DNA from: Tenrec ecaudatus
Lineage: Eukaryota; Chordata; Mammalia; Afrosoricida; Tenrecidae
Direction: 5' to 3'
NCBI RefSeq assembly: GCF_050624435.1
Contig: NC_134537.1
Coordinates: 120,703,586 to 120,767,585, forward strand
DNA length: 64,000 nucleotides
In this document: positions 34,640-45,967 of the stretch, one piece after another
Layout: each line of letters begins with the position of its first letter
How positions within the stretch are numbered: the first letter of the stretch is position 1
Translations under genes and position numbers: made by a program
The notes under the pieces: model-generated
What the model saw: only the letters and a program-made list of their open reading frames with translations
Databases searched by the model: none
Told to the model about the DNA's origin: nothing

Positions 34640-36480
34640 GATGTTGCTTTATGTGCATTAGTATAGCTATGATAGGCACTTTGAAATTGTATGCTGACTG
34701 CCGGAATATCATCTTTGGTGAAGTGCCTTTTCATGTACTCTGCCCACTCTGTTCACATTTTCTGTAAATTTTAGGAATTAGTCTCTTTCCCAATATATCC
34801 TTGTAAAAACCTCCCCCATCTCAGTCTGTGGTTTCTCTTTTGGTGACATTTTTGATGTCCAATTTTTGTGAGATGGCAAGTCATCAGCTGGTCTTCTGCT
34901 CTTCATGCGGATTCAGTTATATTTGGTGTATTTATACTATGGCTTAGTTCCCTAAGTTTGTTCTTTTTAAAAAATTGATAATCTTTATACTTTTAGGACA
35001 CACGTTTATGTCTTAAATTTATATTGACTTGGTTTTTCAATATGGTGTGAGATATTTGTCCGCTTTCATTTCCCTGAAAATAGATATGCAATTTAGTCAG
35101 CAATATTTGTTAAAGAGACTATTTCCTCCTCCTGTGTTTCAACCCTTTGCCAAAGATCAGCGTTCATAAGTAAATGATTTTACACCTGAGTTCTCTGTCC
35201 CCTTAGTCTATGTATCAATTGTTGTACCAATAAAAAGCTATTTCGATTAATGTGATTGCGTAGTAAAATTTGAAATTTGGAAAAATGAGACTTCCTACTT
35301 TGGTTTTCTTCTTCAATGGTGCTATGCTAATTTGCGGTCTCTTGCTTTGTAAAGTGATTAGTTTTTCTCTCATTAAAGAATAATGTTGGAACCTGTATTG
35401 GATTTGCATTATGCTTGTAGACTGTTTTGTGTGGTTTTAGCATTTTCACAGTGTTAAGTCTTCTTATCCAAGAGTATGTATAAATTTCAATTTATGCAAG
35501 TCTCTTTTGGTTTACTGAACTATGTTTTTGTAGTTTTCTTTGTATAGATCTTTTGTATAGTTGGCTAGATTTATAGTAATCTAAGTATTTAATTTTGTGA
35601 GTGGCTATTTTAAATAATAAGGATCCCCGGTGGTGTAATGGGTCATGTGCTGAGCTAATTTCAAGGTTAATAGTTCAAATCCACTAGTTACTCCAAGGGA
35701 GAAAAATAAGGTTTTCTCCTTCTGTAAAGATTTACAATCTCAGAAACCCAAAGGGGCAGTTCTATTCTGCCTTATAGTATCACTGTGAATTGGAATCAAC
35801 TCTACGGTGTTGATTTTTGCTTATTAAAAATGATATATATTTTTATTTCATTTTCAGAGTTCTCTTTGTTAGTATAAAGAAGTTGACTGCTTTTTGTATA
35901 TTGATCTTGCACTTTGCCAATTGTTTGGATCTCTCAAACATATGAAGAAATGCTAGAGAACATTAGCCATTAGAGATATGCCAATTACAACACCAATGAG
36001 ATATCATTTTGCCCCAGCATTAATAGCAAAGTTCAAAAGTACATAACATGCTAGCAAACTGGAACCCTCATACACTGCTGTTAGGACTGTAAAATGATCC
36101 AATGACTGTAGAAAAGAATATGGTGTTCTACCAAACTGTTGAAACTAGAAATACTATATGATTTAGTAATTTTACTACTTGGTATATATCCCAAGGAAAT
36201 TAGAACAGTCAAATGAATAGAAAAACACCTCCAGTTCTATTGCAATTCCAGAAATATTTAGGAAATGTGTATTAATGGAAGATGTGTATTAGTGGAAGAA
36301 TGGATAAACAGTGGGATACTACTCTATGTTTAAGAATAACAATGAAGCTGGAAAGCACCATAACATGAAGGGGCCTCAAACACTTTACACTGAGTGAATA
36401 ATTCAATCATAAAAAGACAACTATTGCATAAAATCACTACTATAAAAAGTAAAGGATAGAACACACCATTAATTTCCACT
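34640..36480 (+). mobile_element. Old L1 with 5' inversion (twin-priming structure)
   Basis: From 34690 to 35930 the sequence is antisense L1 ORF2/3' sequence (ggtgtgagatatttgtccgc, ttgttaaagagactatttcc, attgatcttgcactttgcc). At about 35932 orientation flips and sense L1 3' sequence follows (cattagccattagagatatg, caatgagatatcattttgcc, aatggataaacagtgggata). The two segments adjoin in L1 coordinates, the product expected from twin priming. An AfroSINE (35621-35822) later entered the inverted part. Reading frames are lost. Confidence 0.68.
35621..35822 (+). repeat. AfroSINE copy inside inverted L1
   Basis: Head ggatccccggtggtgtaatg, middle tactccaagggagaaaaata and cagaaacccaaaggggcagt, tail tggaatcaactctacggtgt. 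It separates two halves of the inverted L1 segment and is therefore younger. Confidence 0.88.
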
Positions 36481-36499
36481 CTGAGACATCTTAAGGTGT

Positions 36500-38400
36500 A
36501 TTCCTTTTGATAATATTTTCTCTTTGGAGTTTTTTTTTCACATTCTGTTGTTTGTCAAGTAATGTGGTATTATACCCTAAACATTGTGATAAATTACAAA
36601 GACTCTAGAGTTTACTATTTTCTTGTAAACAATGCTCATTCTTTTATTTAAAAATTATTAAGGACTAATTGAAACTGCAGAAGCTAACCATTAGTTGATA
36701 CAAATGGTAAAGTACTTGACTATCAAATTGGCATGATTAGTTTATCAATTTCATGAGAATTTTGTATTATCAATCAATACATGTAAACACACTTAGACCA
36801 GAGAAATCCAAATAGGAAGTACTATGCAAATTTTAGCTACTACTATTATTAATATTTTTTATGTCTATTGGGTAGTATTAAACTTATTTATAACACTGTA
36901 ATCGTTTGTTTTTAAATTAGTGTGTTTAGTTGCTCATCTTTTACTATTATGTCTTCTTTCGTGGATTTTGTTCAATTGTTAAATTTTCTAATCCACTTCT
37001 TTAGAAGCTATGGACTTATTCTATACTTATATTAAAAAACAACTACAAGTCAAATCCACTGCCATTGTGACGATTCTCACTCAGAGTGGCTATTACAGAA
37101 CTGAGTTACCCCATTGGGGTTTCAAGGCTGTAATCTTCATGGAAGCAGATTGCCACATTGCTCTTCCATGGAGTGACTCATGGGTTTGAACTGCCGACCA
37201 TTCAGTTAGCAACTCAGTTGTTTACTATGCCAAGAGAGCTCCTTGTAGTAAGTAACATCAAGCATTTTCTCATATTTTAATATTTAAATTTTTGACAGTA
37301 TTTAAAATTTTCAGCATTATATTCTTCTCAAACACGATTGAACAGTGTTAAGTTAAACATGTATACCTGATCATTTTGTTACTAATAATATTGGAAAAAG
37401 AATTTTACAATAGTTAGCGAAATATGAAAGTATATATTATGCTTGTGATTTCAACACACGTTTACCTACTTATTTTCTCATTCTTTCTGAGGCCTTTCCT
37501 TGGTAATTTTGTTGATAAGCACCTACATCTGTCTAAAATTGCCAGTTTCACTCACAGTTTAATCAAAGCTTAACTTGTTATAGAATTCCAGGAAACAGCT
37601 ATGTCAAAGCGTTCCCAGCCTCGTTTTCTGAACCCCCTTGTTGCTATTCAAATATCTGCTTCCCATTGAAGAGGTTCTTCTTGCTTGTTTGTTGGGTGGT
37701 TGGTTTAGGTTATCTGTTCATTTTGTCTCATCGCTTTTAAGATGTTCACTTCTTTGTTGTTTGGAAGTTTGGCTAGATGAGGGATTATTTCTTTTTTCAT
37801 CAAATGTAGACATTTAATGTGGACATTTCCAGTCTGTTTTTTCCTGTTTATTTTGTACTCTGATCCTGCATTTCTCAAGTTCACTTATCTAATGCTTTCT
37901 GATGGTCTCAATTTAGCTCCATTCATTATCATTAATATCTGTGGAAAATAGCAAGAGGTTGTATCAGACTTTTGTTATCTTCTGTCTGTCCTCCTAGTTC
38001 CCTAAGGTGACAGTGTATATTATAAACTTTAGTCCCAATGACTTGTTTAGAATTATTTTTGGTTTTGTGTTTGAATTTAATTCCAAACTCTGTGTGTTTC
38101 AGTTTATGATTTGATGTTCCAAAAAGGTTTCCACTTGTTTCTATCACTGTATTGTTCTCACTGTCACTCTTTCTCTAATTTGTTCCCTCTCTTTGCCCCT
38201 TCTTTTCTCATTATTGTAATGCAGATGGAATATACTGGGTGCGCTAAGGCATAGGACTACTGTGCATTATCTTCCATGGAATTCTGAGAGCATGTACTCT
38301 CAAATGATAAGTATTCTCCTGTCCCCTTTTATCTCATATCCTGAAGTCTATTCATCCACTTGTTCTCTATTGATTTTATTGACCCAGATGGACTTGTAGT
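36500..38400 (-). mobile_element. Possible old L1-like DNA, antisense
   Basis: Blocks such as gataaattacaaagactcta and ttgttatagaattccagg recall antisense internal regions of old L1 elements, but divergence is too high for boundaries. An antisense AfroSINE (37035-37243) lies within it. Confidence 0.3.
37035..37243 (-). repeat. AfroSINE copy, antisense
   Basis: Tail first (caaatccactgccattgtga), then ggtttcaaggctgtaatctt, gggtttgaactgccgaccat and the head ccaagagagctcc. It is near full length. Confidence 0.85.
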
Positions 38401-38408
38401 ATATGAAT

Positions 38409-39008
38409 TAGGAACCCCCGAATGGTATAAATGGTTAAGCATTTGTGCTAGTTAGATTTTGTGTCTACTTGGCTGGACCAGGGTTCTCAGCAGTTTGGCT
38501 ATAATCCCCCATGTTGTGATCTAACACGAGGTAATTAATTCCATGAACGGCTCTAACATAATGTAATCAACCCTGTGAGAAGCTAGCAATTGTGGTGAAG
38601 GGAAGTCTCCTGATTAGATCCAGCTTTGCTGCAATGAAGAACGACTCCTTGGGGTTGTGCCCTGTTCTTTATTTAAGAAGTTTTTTTAACCTTTTACTAG
38701 AACTGGATTGTGCACCTGATTAGTCGACCTCCTGCCAAATCCCGGCGCCATCAACAGAAGACGGCTTTATAGTTTGTATCCATCAGCCTATGGTCTCCCT
38801 GCTTCCCGCTTCATCAGTCCCTGATGCTACACGAGATGCTATTTAGGAGAAGCCTTCAGCTTAACATCTGACCCACACCCTGAACCAGAATAAATTTATC
38901 TGCTCCTAAAACTATCACAGCCATTTTTCATATAAATTGATTTCTATCTACATATACATAAAAAGATCATTGTTTTTACTTCTCTAGAGAACCCAGTAGA
39001 ACACAACA
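38409..39008 (+). mobile_element. LTR-like element next to an AfroSINE head
   Basis: A truncated AfroSINE head (38409-38442, aacccccgaatggtataaat) is followed directly by TGTGCTAGTTAG. The LTR-like element then runs through tacttggctggaccagggtt, an AATAAA at about 38890, and the terminal acttctctagagaacccagt. It is the clearest sense copy of the family and displays the polyadenylation-like signal about 110 bp before the end. Confidence 0.6.
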
Positions 39009-39364
39009 CTCAATCATTAAACATGTATATTTATGATATAAGGCATCCTGAGGTACCTTAGAAGAAATCTGGATAATGTAAAAACTATCTTTCATTAAGT
39101 GTAGCAGAATCATATTCAATTCATAAATATCTTTATGTTTTTAAAATCCTTAAAAAATGTTTATTTTCATGATCTAAGCCTTTGGTTTTAAGCTAATGTT
39201 CATCTTGGTTGAATCCAGTTAAGATAGTAGTCCGCAGAGTCACAGAGTAAATGATTCAAATACCAATACAATGAAAAGCAGAATTGGGATGAGTATTGGA
39301 CCACAGAAAAATAAGACAATGTTGATGCTATGGGAACATGAATGAGTTCATCAGCTGTCTCAGA

Positions 39365-39560
39365 GAGTTAATGGAAGAACACACCAGCCTGTGTGATTAC
39401 AAGGTGCCAAAGGGATCAGTTGTCAGGCATCAAAGAACAAAAGATATCATTGTGGGCTCACCTCCCGATAGGATCACTGAAGAAAAAAGGGATGGTGAAG
39501 CAAGCTGATGGTGCCCAGCTATCAAAAGATATAGCATCTGAGTGGAAAAAAAAAGGAAAT
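39365..39560 (+). mobile_element. L1 3'-region fragment with altered module order
   Basis: Blocks known from other L1 copies appear here: accagcctgtgtgattacaa, ggtgccaaagggatcagttg, aggcatcaaagaac and ctgatggtgcccagctatca. In the sense copy at 5952-6758 the gatggtgcccag block precedes the gatcacgaggtg block; here it follows it. Either the source L1 carries these modules twice or the copy is rearranged. Confidence 0.55.
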
Positions 39561-39599
39561 TTTACTTAATGAAGTTATTGACCACAGATAATTTGAATA

Positions 39600-40400
39600 C
39601 TAGCATTAAAGAGCGATCTTAAGAATTACCTAATTTCCTATGTGAGAAAAGTCAACCAAAGCTAGTGAACTAGTCTGTGATGGCAAATACTAAAATTAAA
39701 GGCATTTACGTATAGGTTGCTTGCACTTTCTTTTATTTCAGAAATTCCCAGATTCAACTATCTCTTGCAGGTTAAAGAGATAGTCTTTTTATTTAAAATA
39801 GCCAGGTATAATTATATTTAACATATATGCATCCTTGAGAATACCTAAAAAATGGAAAATTTTGAGCCAACATGATAGCAATGATTATTGGAAAATATTA
39901 TAGAAAATATATTTAAACTCAGAAAGTTTTACTAGTAGGGTCCCTGTTCATGTATGAATGAGCTCATTTCAAACAAAATGTGTCTAACTTTGTGCAGTCA
40001 GTAGGTTGCTGAAGACAAGTGTTCTCAATAATATACTTATTTGAGTCATTTTATGGTTGCTTTTTGTTTAAGGCTAATTTTTGGTGCTATGAAAAAAAGA
40101 GTATGCAGTTAGAGCTAATATAAAAATGTTAGTAAAGCTCAAGTAGACATCTCCCCACATCATTAAAGCTTTGCAGTAAGGTTAAGAAAATGCTTCTGCA
40201 CATTACAAAAAAAAAGTTTGTAAGCAGATCAACCTTTTAAAAGAAGTACAGATAGACTTTAAAGAAAAATCCAATACAGAGAGGTCAGCTAGAAGGGTAT
40301 GGTTATTATTTTGGGAATCTCAATGGGGTAATTGTGATAGATTTTTCTTGAAGAACACAGAATGATCACAGGTGCTTATTAGGAAGAAATTTTGAGAAAG
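39600..40400. other. Unclassified AT-rich spacer
   Basis: I see nothing to annotate. Confidence 0.4.
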
Positions 40401-40424
40401 TTGAAAACTACATTGGTGAAATAA

Positions 40425-40850
40425 AAGCCCAGGAAAGTTGCACCAAGGAATTTTTTCCCACCACAACTCCACATCTGTGACTTCCTTCAGGGCAGTAAGG
40501 GCTGTCCCGCAAGAGATTACTGAGACACTAACCACTTCACCAGACAGCTCCCAGGCTTGCTCCTGCACGTTTCTTCTTATTCCCCCAACTCAAAGATTAT
40601 TTAGAACTAATATGCTTTGAGTCCTTCACAGACACAGATGCCAAAACTGCTGTTTGGGTGTGGTGTAATAAAAATGCACTGAATTATTTGAGAAAAGCCT
40701 TAGAGAGATGGAGACACTGCCGTTAAACATATATAAATGGAGATGGAGGACACAGCAAGGAACTGTATCGATTTACATAGTGATATTTTGTTTAGTAAAG
40801 GCTTCTATGATTTGGTAGTAATGCTTTTCTAACTATCCTTGTATATAGAA
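40425..40850 (+). mobile_element. Mariner-like transposase C-terminal remnant
   Basis: One plus frame reads APARFFLFPQLKDYLEL, then FESFTDTDAKTA, ALNYLRKALERWRHCR, a stop, and YINGDGGHSKELYRFT. The FFLFPQLK block, a following FES.. segment and a final W-R-C..NGD block match the order at the C terminus of mariner-type transposases. The upstream catalytic region is not visible. This is a different and older family than the 31.7-34.2 kb mariner. Confidence 0.5.
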
Positions 40851-42580
40851 AAGGGATGGAAATAATAATAAGAAGAAAGTTCTTGCTGAGAATACTTGAA
40901 ATACATGAGCAACTTGTACTGAGGTGAAAAACATTACTTTTATCAAAATCCCCAATAATGAGTACATAATTGTATCGTGCTGATTTTGTGAGTCTAGGAA
41001 TCAAATAACCTTAATGACATCGTGGAACCCAGGCCAATTTCTTGTGTACTGTAAGATTCATTAATAAAACTGACTTTAAATTACATAAGCTATCTCTAAG
41101 AGTCATTGATTGACCTATCTCACCATGACCCTTCAAGTGCATTTTATTTTTAATTATGAGCAAAAATTATGCCATTGTGAAACTGCAAAATAAACTTCAA
41201 AGTATAAACATTCTTTTGGAAATAATGTTCATTTTAATTTTAATTTGGAGACAGAAAATTCTGATCAATCAATAGAAGTTGATCCATAGACTTTGAATAA
41301 TTTTATTTGTAGCTAATATTTTAAATAGTTTTTTTAAACTATGGTGGTCTCAAACTGTGAATTTGCTATCGTACCTATGAATCAGGTTGGTTTAATTATT
41401 ATTATTATTAATATTTCAGCTTGTCTCTTTATATAACCAGCTAATAATTTTAATATAAAGAGTACATCTAAGTTAAATTGTTATTTACTTAAAATGATAT
41501 TTACATGATCTAAAGCAGTATTTTTTTTAAAGTGACAAAATTATTTAAATGTGCTACAGTAATATACATATAAATGTAATTATATTATTTTGATAAGATT
41601 ATAGGAATTAATTATTGGTGATACATTTAAATTATTTTAGAAATGTTAGTAAACAATTTTTAAAATTTTCAATAAAGAATGAATGAAAGAATGAGGATAT
41701 AAATGGAAACTTTCAAAATATAAATGAACAAGACGGAGAGTAGCCACTTTAAATTTTAGTGAATAATTATATAGTTATTAATTTACATTTCACATTATAT
41801 CATTGAACTTTTTACCCTAGAATTATTTTCAAATTTTAAGTTAAAATGGGCTTCAGAGCTCAATTAGGCACCGAGTTATAAAAAATTAGAACTCCTTAAA
41901 ACTTCATAAACCCTTCAGGTTTAGATAAGGAATCATAAGGCCAGAGAGTCTAAGAAACTCACCAGAAACAAATATGTGTTGCAGTTTCTACAGTTCCTCT
42001 ACATATAATAAGAAGACCAGATGCAAATAGATTTATAGCTTTTAGCCCTTAAATCAATTTCCTAAACATGCACTTCTTCTTTGGGTTGTTAATGTACGTC
42101 AACATTCGTAGGTCCTGCGAGGCTCTAAGTTCAGATCTTCCTATAAATTCTGTCTCTTTCAATCACTAAGCGGCTAGATAACAGCTGTGATTTACAGTGG
42201 GAGCTTATTTCTAATGATAATCCCTGCCTGAGTTTAACATTAGGAAATGGATGGAATAAACTTATGGACAGAGGGGATTCAAATTATTTAACAACAGGCT
42301 CGCTGACCTAATGACCATTTTAAGTATAACGAGAGATATACCCAAAGGTAGTTTATTATTTCATGCAGTTAATAGTTAAATAAGAATAAAAGAGGCACAC
42401 AAACTAGATTATAAGAGTTTTAAAATATTAATGAAAAATGCCCAATGCCTGACCTAAACAATAAAAAAACTGCAATTTAAGATATATCTATATTGCTTCT
42501 TGATTGGCATCCTCACTTGCAATTGTCTTTGTTTTTATTCAAGTATCATCGGCTGTGTGATTTATCATTTACCATCTTTT
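40851..42580. other. AT-rich, repeat-poor spacer
   Basis: No SINE, LINE or gene is seen in this very AT-rich stretch. Short ATT/TTA runs occur near 41395-41412. Confidence 0.45.
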
Positions 42581-42970
42581 CACTGTAGGCGTGAAACAGA
42601 TCCCATGCCTTCATAGGTAAGCCAATTAGAAACTAGTCATTGTGAACAGATGACTTTTCTTCTCGGAACATATTGTGTTCATCTTTGAAAAACGCCTGCC
42701 TGCTTCTATGGAATGTATAGCAATCGTTCAGACGGCGTCTTATGCTTTTAGCTCTTTAAATACTTTTGAGAACTGTGTAATTCACGCAATCTCTCATAAG
42801 AATTTGGGGCGGGAGTGACACAAAGCTGAAAGGAATGACAGCTTGTCACTCTGGTTGTTTGGCGTTTTTTCTCTTTACGTTATATGTTTGTTTACTGAAT
42901 TAAAAATGCAAGGCAATAAAATAAAGCATCTCATCAAAAGTATAGTGAGTTTTATGAACGGATACATAAA
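42580..42970. promoter_or_regulatory. Candidate conserved non-coding stretch
   Basis: Repeat-free sequence with a less AT-biased composition than its surroundings. It includes TGACAGCTTGTCA (42836-42848), a near-palindrome of the TGACAG core bound by TALE homeodomain proteins, with a second TGACA at 42816. Conservation is not something I can test; this is a suggestion from composition and motif only. Confidence 0.25.
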
Positions 42971-43093
42971 TATTACAAGCATAGTTCCTTTTAAGTTTTT
43001 TAACCTGTGGCCAGAATGAACTTTACTATAGGCTCTTGGATACCATGTTGTAAAAAAGAATCAGGAATGTAAATTTGTGATTTCCACACTGAG

Positions 43094-43133
43094 CGGCTCT
43101 CTAAGGTAGACTCAGCCGCCTACCTTAGAGAGC
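43094..43133. other. Perfect 14-bp hairpin with alternative pairing
   Basis: gctctctaaggtag (43096-43109) is the exact reverse complement of ctaccttagagagc (43120-43133), with a 10-base loop. A second, mutually exclusive pairing exists: gcggct (43094-43099) with agccgc (43114-43119). No gene is nearby. Confidence 0.8.
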
Positions 43134-43139
43134 ACCCTG

Positions 43140-44750
43140 ATTAAGATGCCATTTTAACACCTGGGACACTGGACTCACCAGAAAAATTAGCGTTGGTTCT
43201 GCTAAACTGATGGGAACTGGCTGCATCCTGCTGCTATTGGCGGAGGCCTGGGGCAGGCCCACGTTGGCATCGGAAAGCATCAGTTCCAGGGATCAGCGTG
43301 CAGCTTCTAGACAAACCGAGGCTGCAATCTTGCACTGCTCTTGATTTGATTTGATTTTGATTTGATTTGCCTATTTGTTTTTGCAAGCTCTTGTCCAGGA
43401 AAGATAAAGCCTGGCATCCTATTTTTCAGGGGGCCAAGATTTGAGCTTTATGGGGGTACAAGTAAATGAAAAGGACAGTTTCTTGGATACACTTGAAAAG
43501 ATGACAGAACAATAGGCAGCAATATTTAAGATGATTAACGTGAGTTATTCGGGTTAAACAGGAGGCTGCTAAGTACTTTTGTTTCTGTGTGAATCTTCTT
43601 ACCAGTCACAAGCAAGGTGCTTAATTTGACCTTGGTTGAAAAATCCGTGATCCATGGCTTCAAAGACAAAAGAAGGTGTAATTTTCTGGTCTTCATTACT
43701 GAGATCAATAAGCAAATTATATAGGAGGACACGCATGTCTGAAATAATGAAACAGTTGCCAAAACATGTTTTATTTATTCCCTTTGTGCACTTTGAGCTC
43801 TCTGAGAAGGCACGAGCACCAAAATAAATAAACAAAAGGAAATGGGCTCTGCGACTCTTTATTGTAGTTGAGGCAGACTGCACAGAACGTGAATTTTGTG
43901 GGAGAGCAGTGCATAATCAGACCCCATTACCTTTTTAGGTTCACAGCAATGAAGACGAAAGCGACACAGGCAGTGCACAGGGTGCGCTGGAGAGGGCATT
44001 CCTGTGGGGTTGAGTGTGAGATGGACTTGAGCAAAGAAAGGAAAGGCATCATTTATTCAAAAATGGCATAATCTAGAGGTTGAATTATTTTGCTTAAATT
44101 CTCCTAAATCAAGTCACCGTATGCTGACTGTATTTCACTTATTTTGCTTCATAAATTATGCAACAAAAATGCTTTGCACATAAATGGTATTTTGATACAG
44201 CCAGCTCCAAATAGGTCCATGCAACTTATTTTAAACCTGGTCTTCATTTGTTTTCTTTCTTGCAATGGAGTTTTTTCTATTTATCCCAGTATATTTCTTT
44301 TATGTAATTTTGAAGTTACCAGTGACCTAATATGATTGCATGGAAAAAAATTCTAAGGAAGTTGTATTATTTTTCTGTAGGGCACATTAGCCACTTCAAT
44401 CCTAGAATTAAATAAGAAAAGATTTTGAAAGTAAATTTCAGTGATGTTTCTTCATTATATATTTGTAAAACAAAATATACCTTGTTCAAATGCATGGGGG
44501 TCAATGATACAATGCTGATGATTGCAATACAACAGTATGACTCTGATATCCAAATATTTTTGTAGAGAGAGAAAAAGCAAATCAAGTAAAAAATAAATAA
44601 AAAGGAAGTTCACATCCTATTTTTTTGTAATTTTCTTCCAAGGATCTAACAGTGAGCACAAAATAGACACATTATTAACCAAATCAGACCCAATTTTTGC
44701 TGTGTGGTTTTCTTTTTTTTTTTTTTGGTATATAAAATCCTGGCTTGATA
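43140..44750. other. Unclassified repeat-poor spacer
   Basis: Contains short gatttgattt repeats at 43343-43371. The open frames at 43599 (94 codons) and 43868 (67 codons) carry no domain. I see no interspersed repeat. Confidence 0.4.
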
Positions 44751-44759
44751 CACTGATAC

Positions 44760-45000
44760 CAAGTAGAATAAGGCTTCCTGGGACGGGGTACGGTCGGGGG
44801 TAGGGGTAAAGGATAACTCATATCAAGGAGTTCAAGAAGGAAGAGAATGCTTTGGACTTAATTGGGGTAGCAATTTTACAATGCTGCTTGGTGTGATTGA
44901 ACTATGGAATAATGTAGAATCTGTATGTATCTATGGAATCTGTACTATGTATCTATGGAATATGTATTAGCCCCCAATAAAATGATTTTGGAGAAAAGAG
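44760..45000 (+). mobile_element. Second LINE-type 3' end, sense
   Basis: Ends gtattagcccccaataaaat followed by gattttgg, like the L1 ends, but upstream it reads gaatgctttggacttaattg and gattgaactatggaataatg, which the other copies lack. It looks like a different L1 3' subfamily. Confidence 0.5.
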
Positions 45001-45079
45001 AGAGACATATTACAAACAAGACAATCCAAATCATATCTGCATTTAAAATTAGAAGAGAGGGTTGGCATGACCTGGCCTG

Positions 45080-45242
45080 TCCACAGTGACGGTATAGGAC
45101 AGGGGAGAGCTGTCCTTTAGGTTTCTGAGCCTGCAAGTCTTTAAAGGAGCAGAAATGATCTTCCTTCCGTGGAACATGAATTTGAACTGCAGCCTTGGTG
45201 GTCAGCAGCCCAATTAGTGATCCACTGCACCACCAGGGATCC
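45080..45242 (-). repeat. AfroSINE copy, antisense
   Basis: Reads gacggtataggacaggggag, gtttctgagcctgcaagtct, tttgaactgcagccttggtg and the head ctgcaccaccagggatcc. Confidence 0.85.
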
Positions 45243-45299
45243 ATCTGGGTCTCAGTGGACCAAATTGCAGTGAGTTTGGTTTGGGTTTTAGTGTGATCA

Positions 45300-45405
45300 T
45301 AATCTCTTGTTGGTGAAGAAACAAAGGTTTAGAGAAGTAAAATAATTAACTTCAGGCAGGGGAAGCAAACTGTTTTAGAAATCTGGTCTTCTAATTTCTC
45401 CATTT
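45300..45405 (-). repeat. MIR-like fragment, antisense
   Basis: The blocks ggtgaagaaacaaaggttta, gagaagtaaaataattaact and gaaatctggtcttctaattt fit a diverged antisense MIR core. Confidence 0.4.
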
Positions 45406-45754
45406 AATAGCAAGAACATAACACATGCAGAGCCAAAGGTGAGTATGAATATTGTCTATGAGAGCTGCAACACTAGTGGTCTAGCATCCGTGGGTCAGTA
45501 TTTCCTCTTGAGTGAAAAAAAATAGAAAAATCATAATGGTCCCGGGAGAGTCGTTTCTCTTTCAAGTTTGCTGTTACCATTAGCAATGTGAATTAGAAAT
45601 GGCCACCTGACGCAAGGCCCACAGGGCGTTACACATTTCAGAAATGGGAGATAGTTCAACATATGCCTTCAATATATACTTAATTAAGGGGGGTCCCTAA
45701 ATATCTGTTTATATGCTTCTTTCTTAATGATTTATTTTTAAATCACTAATGAGG

Positions 45755-45932
45755 CAAAATGGCACCGTTTGCCTGCTAATTGCATGGTCAGCAATTCAGA
45801 CCTACCAGTCATTTCATGGGAGAAAGATGAGGCTTTCTCTCCCATGAAGATTGACAGCCTCTGAAATAGTATAGGTGGTCACTAGGTGACAGAATTATCT
45901 GTGTGGTTGTGGGTTAGGTTGTGGTTTGGTTT
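45755..45932 (+). repeat. AfroSINE copy, sense, 5' degraded
   Basis: Recognisable from catggtcagcaattcagacc through ggagaaagatgaggctttct. The tail is worn, ending in the G/T-rich ggttgtggtttggtttg. Confidence 0.8.
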
Positions 45933-45967
45933 GATAGGAGGCCAGCCGTTTTCCAACTTTCTTTGAC

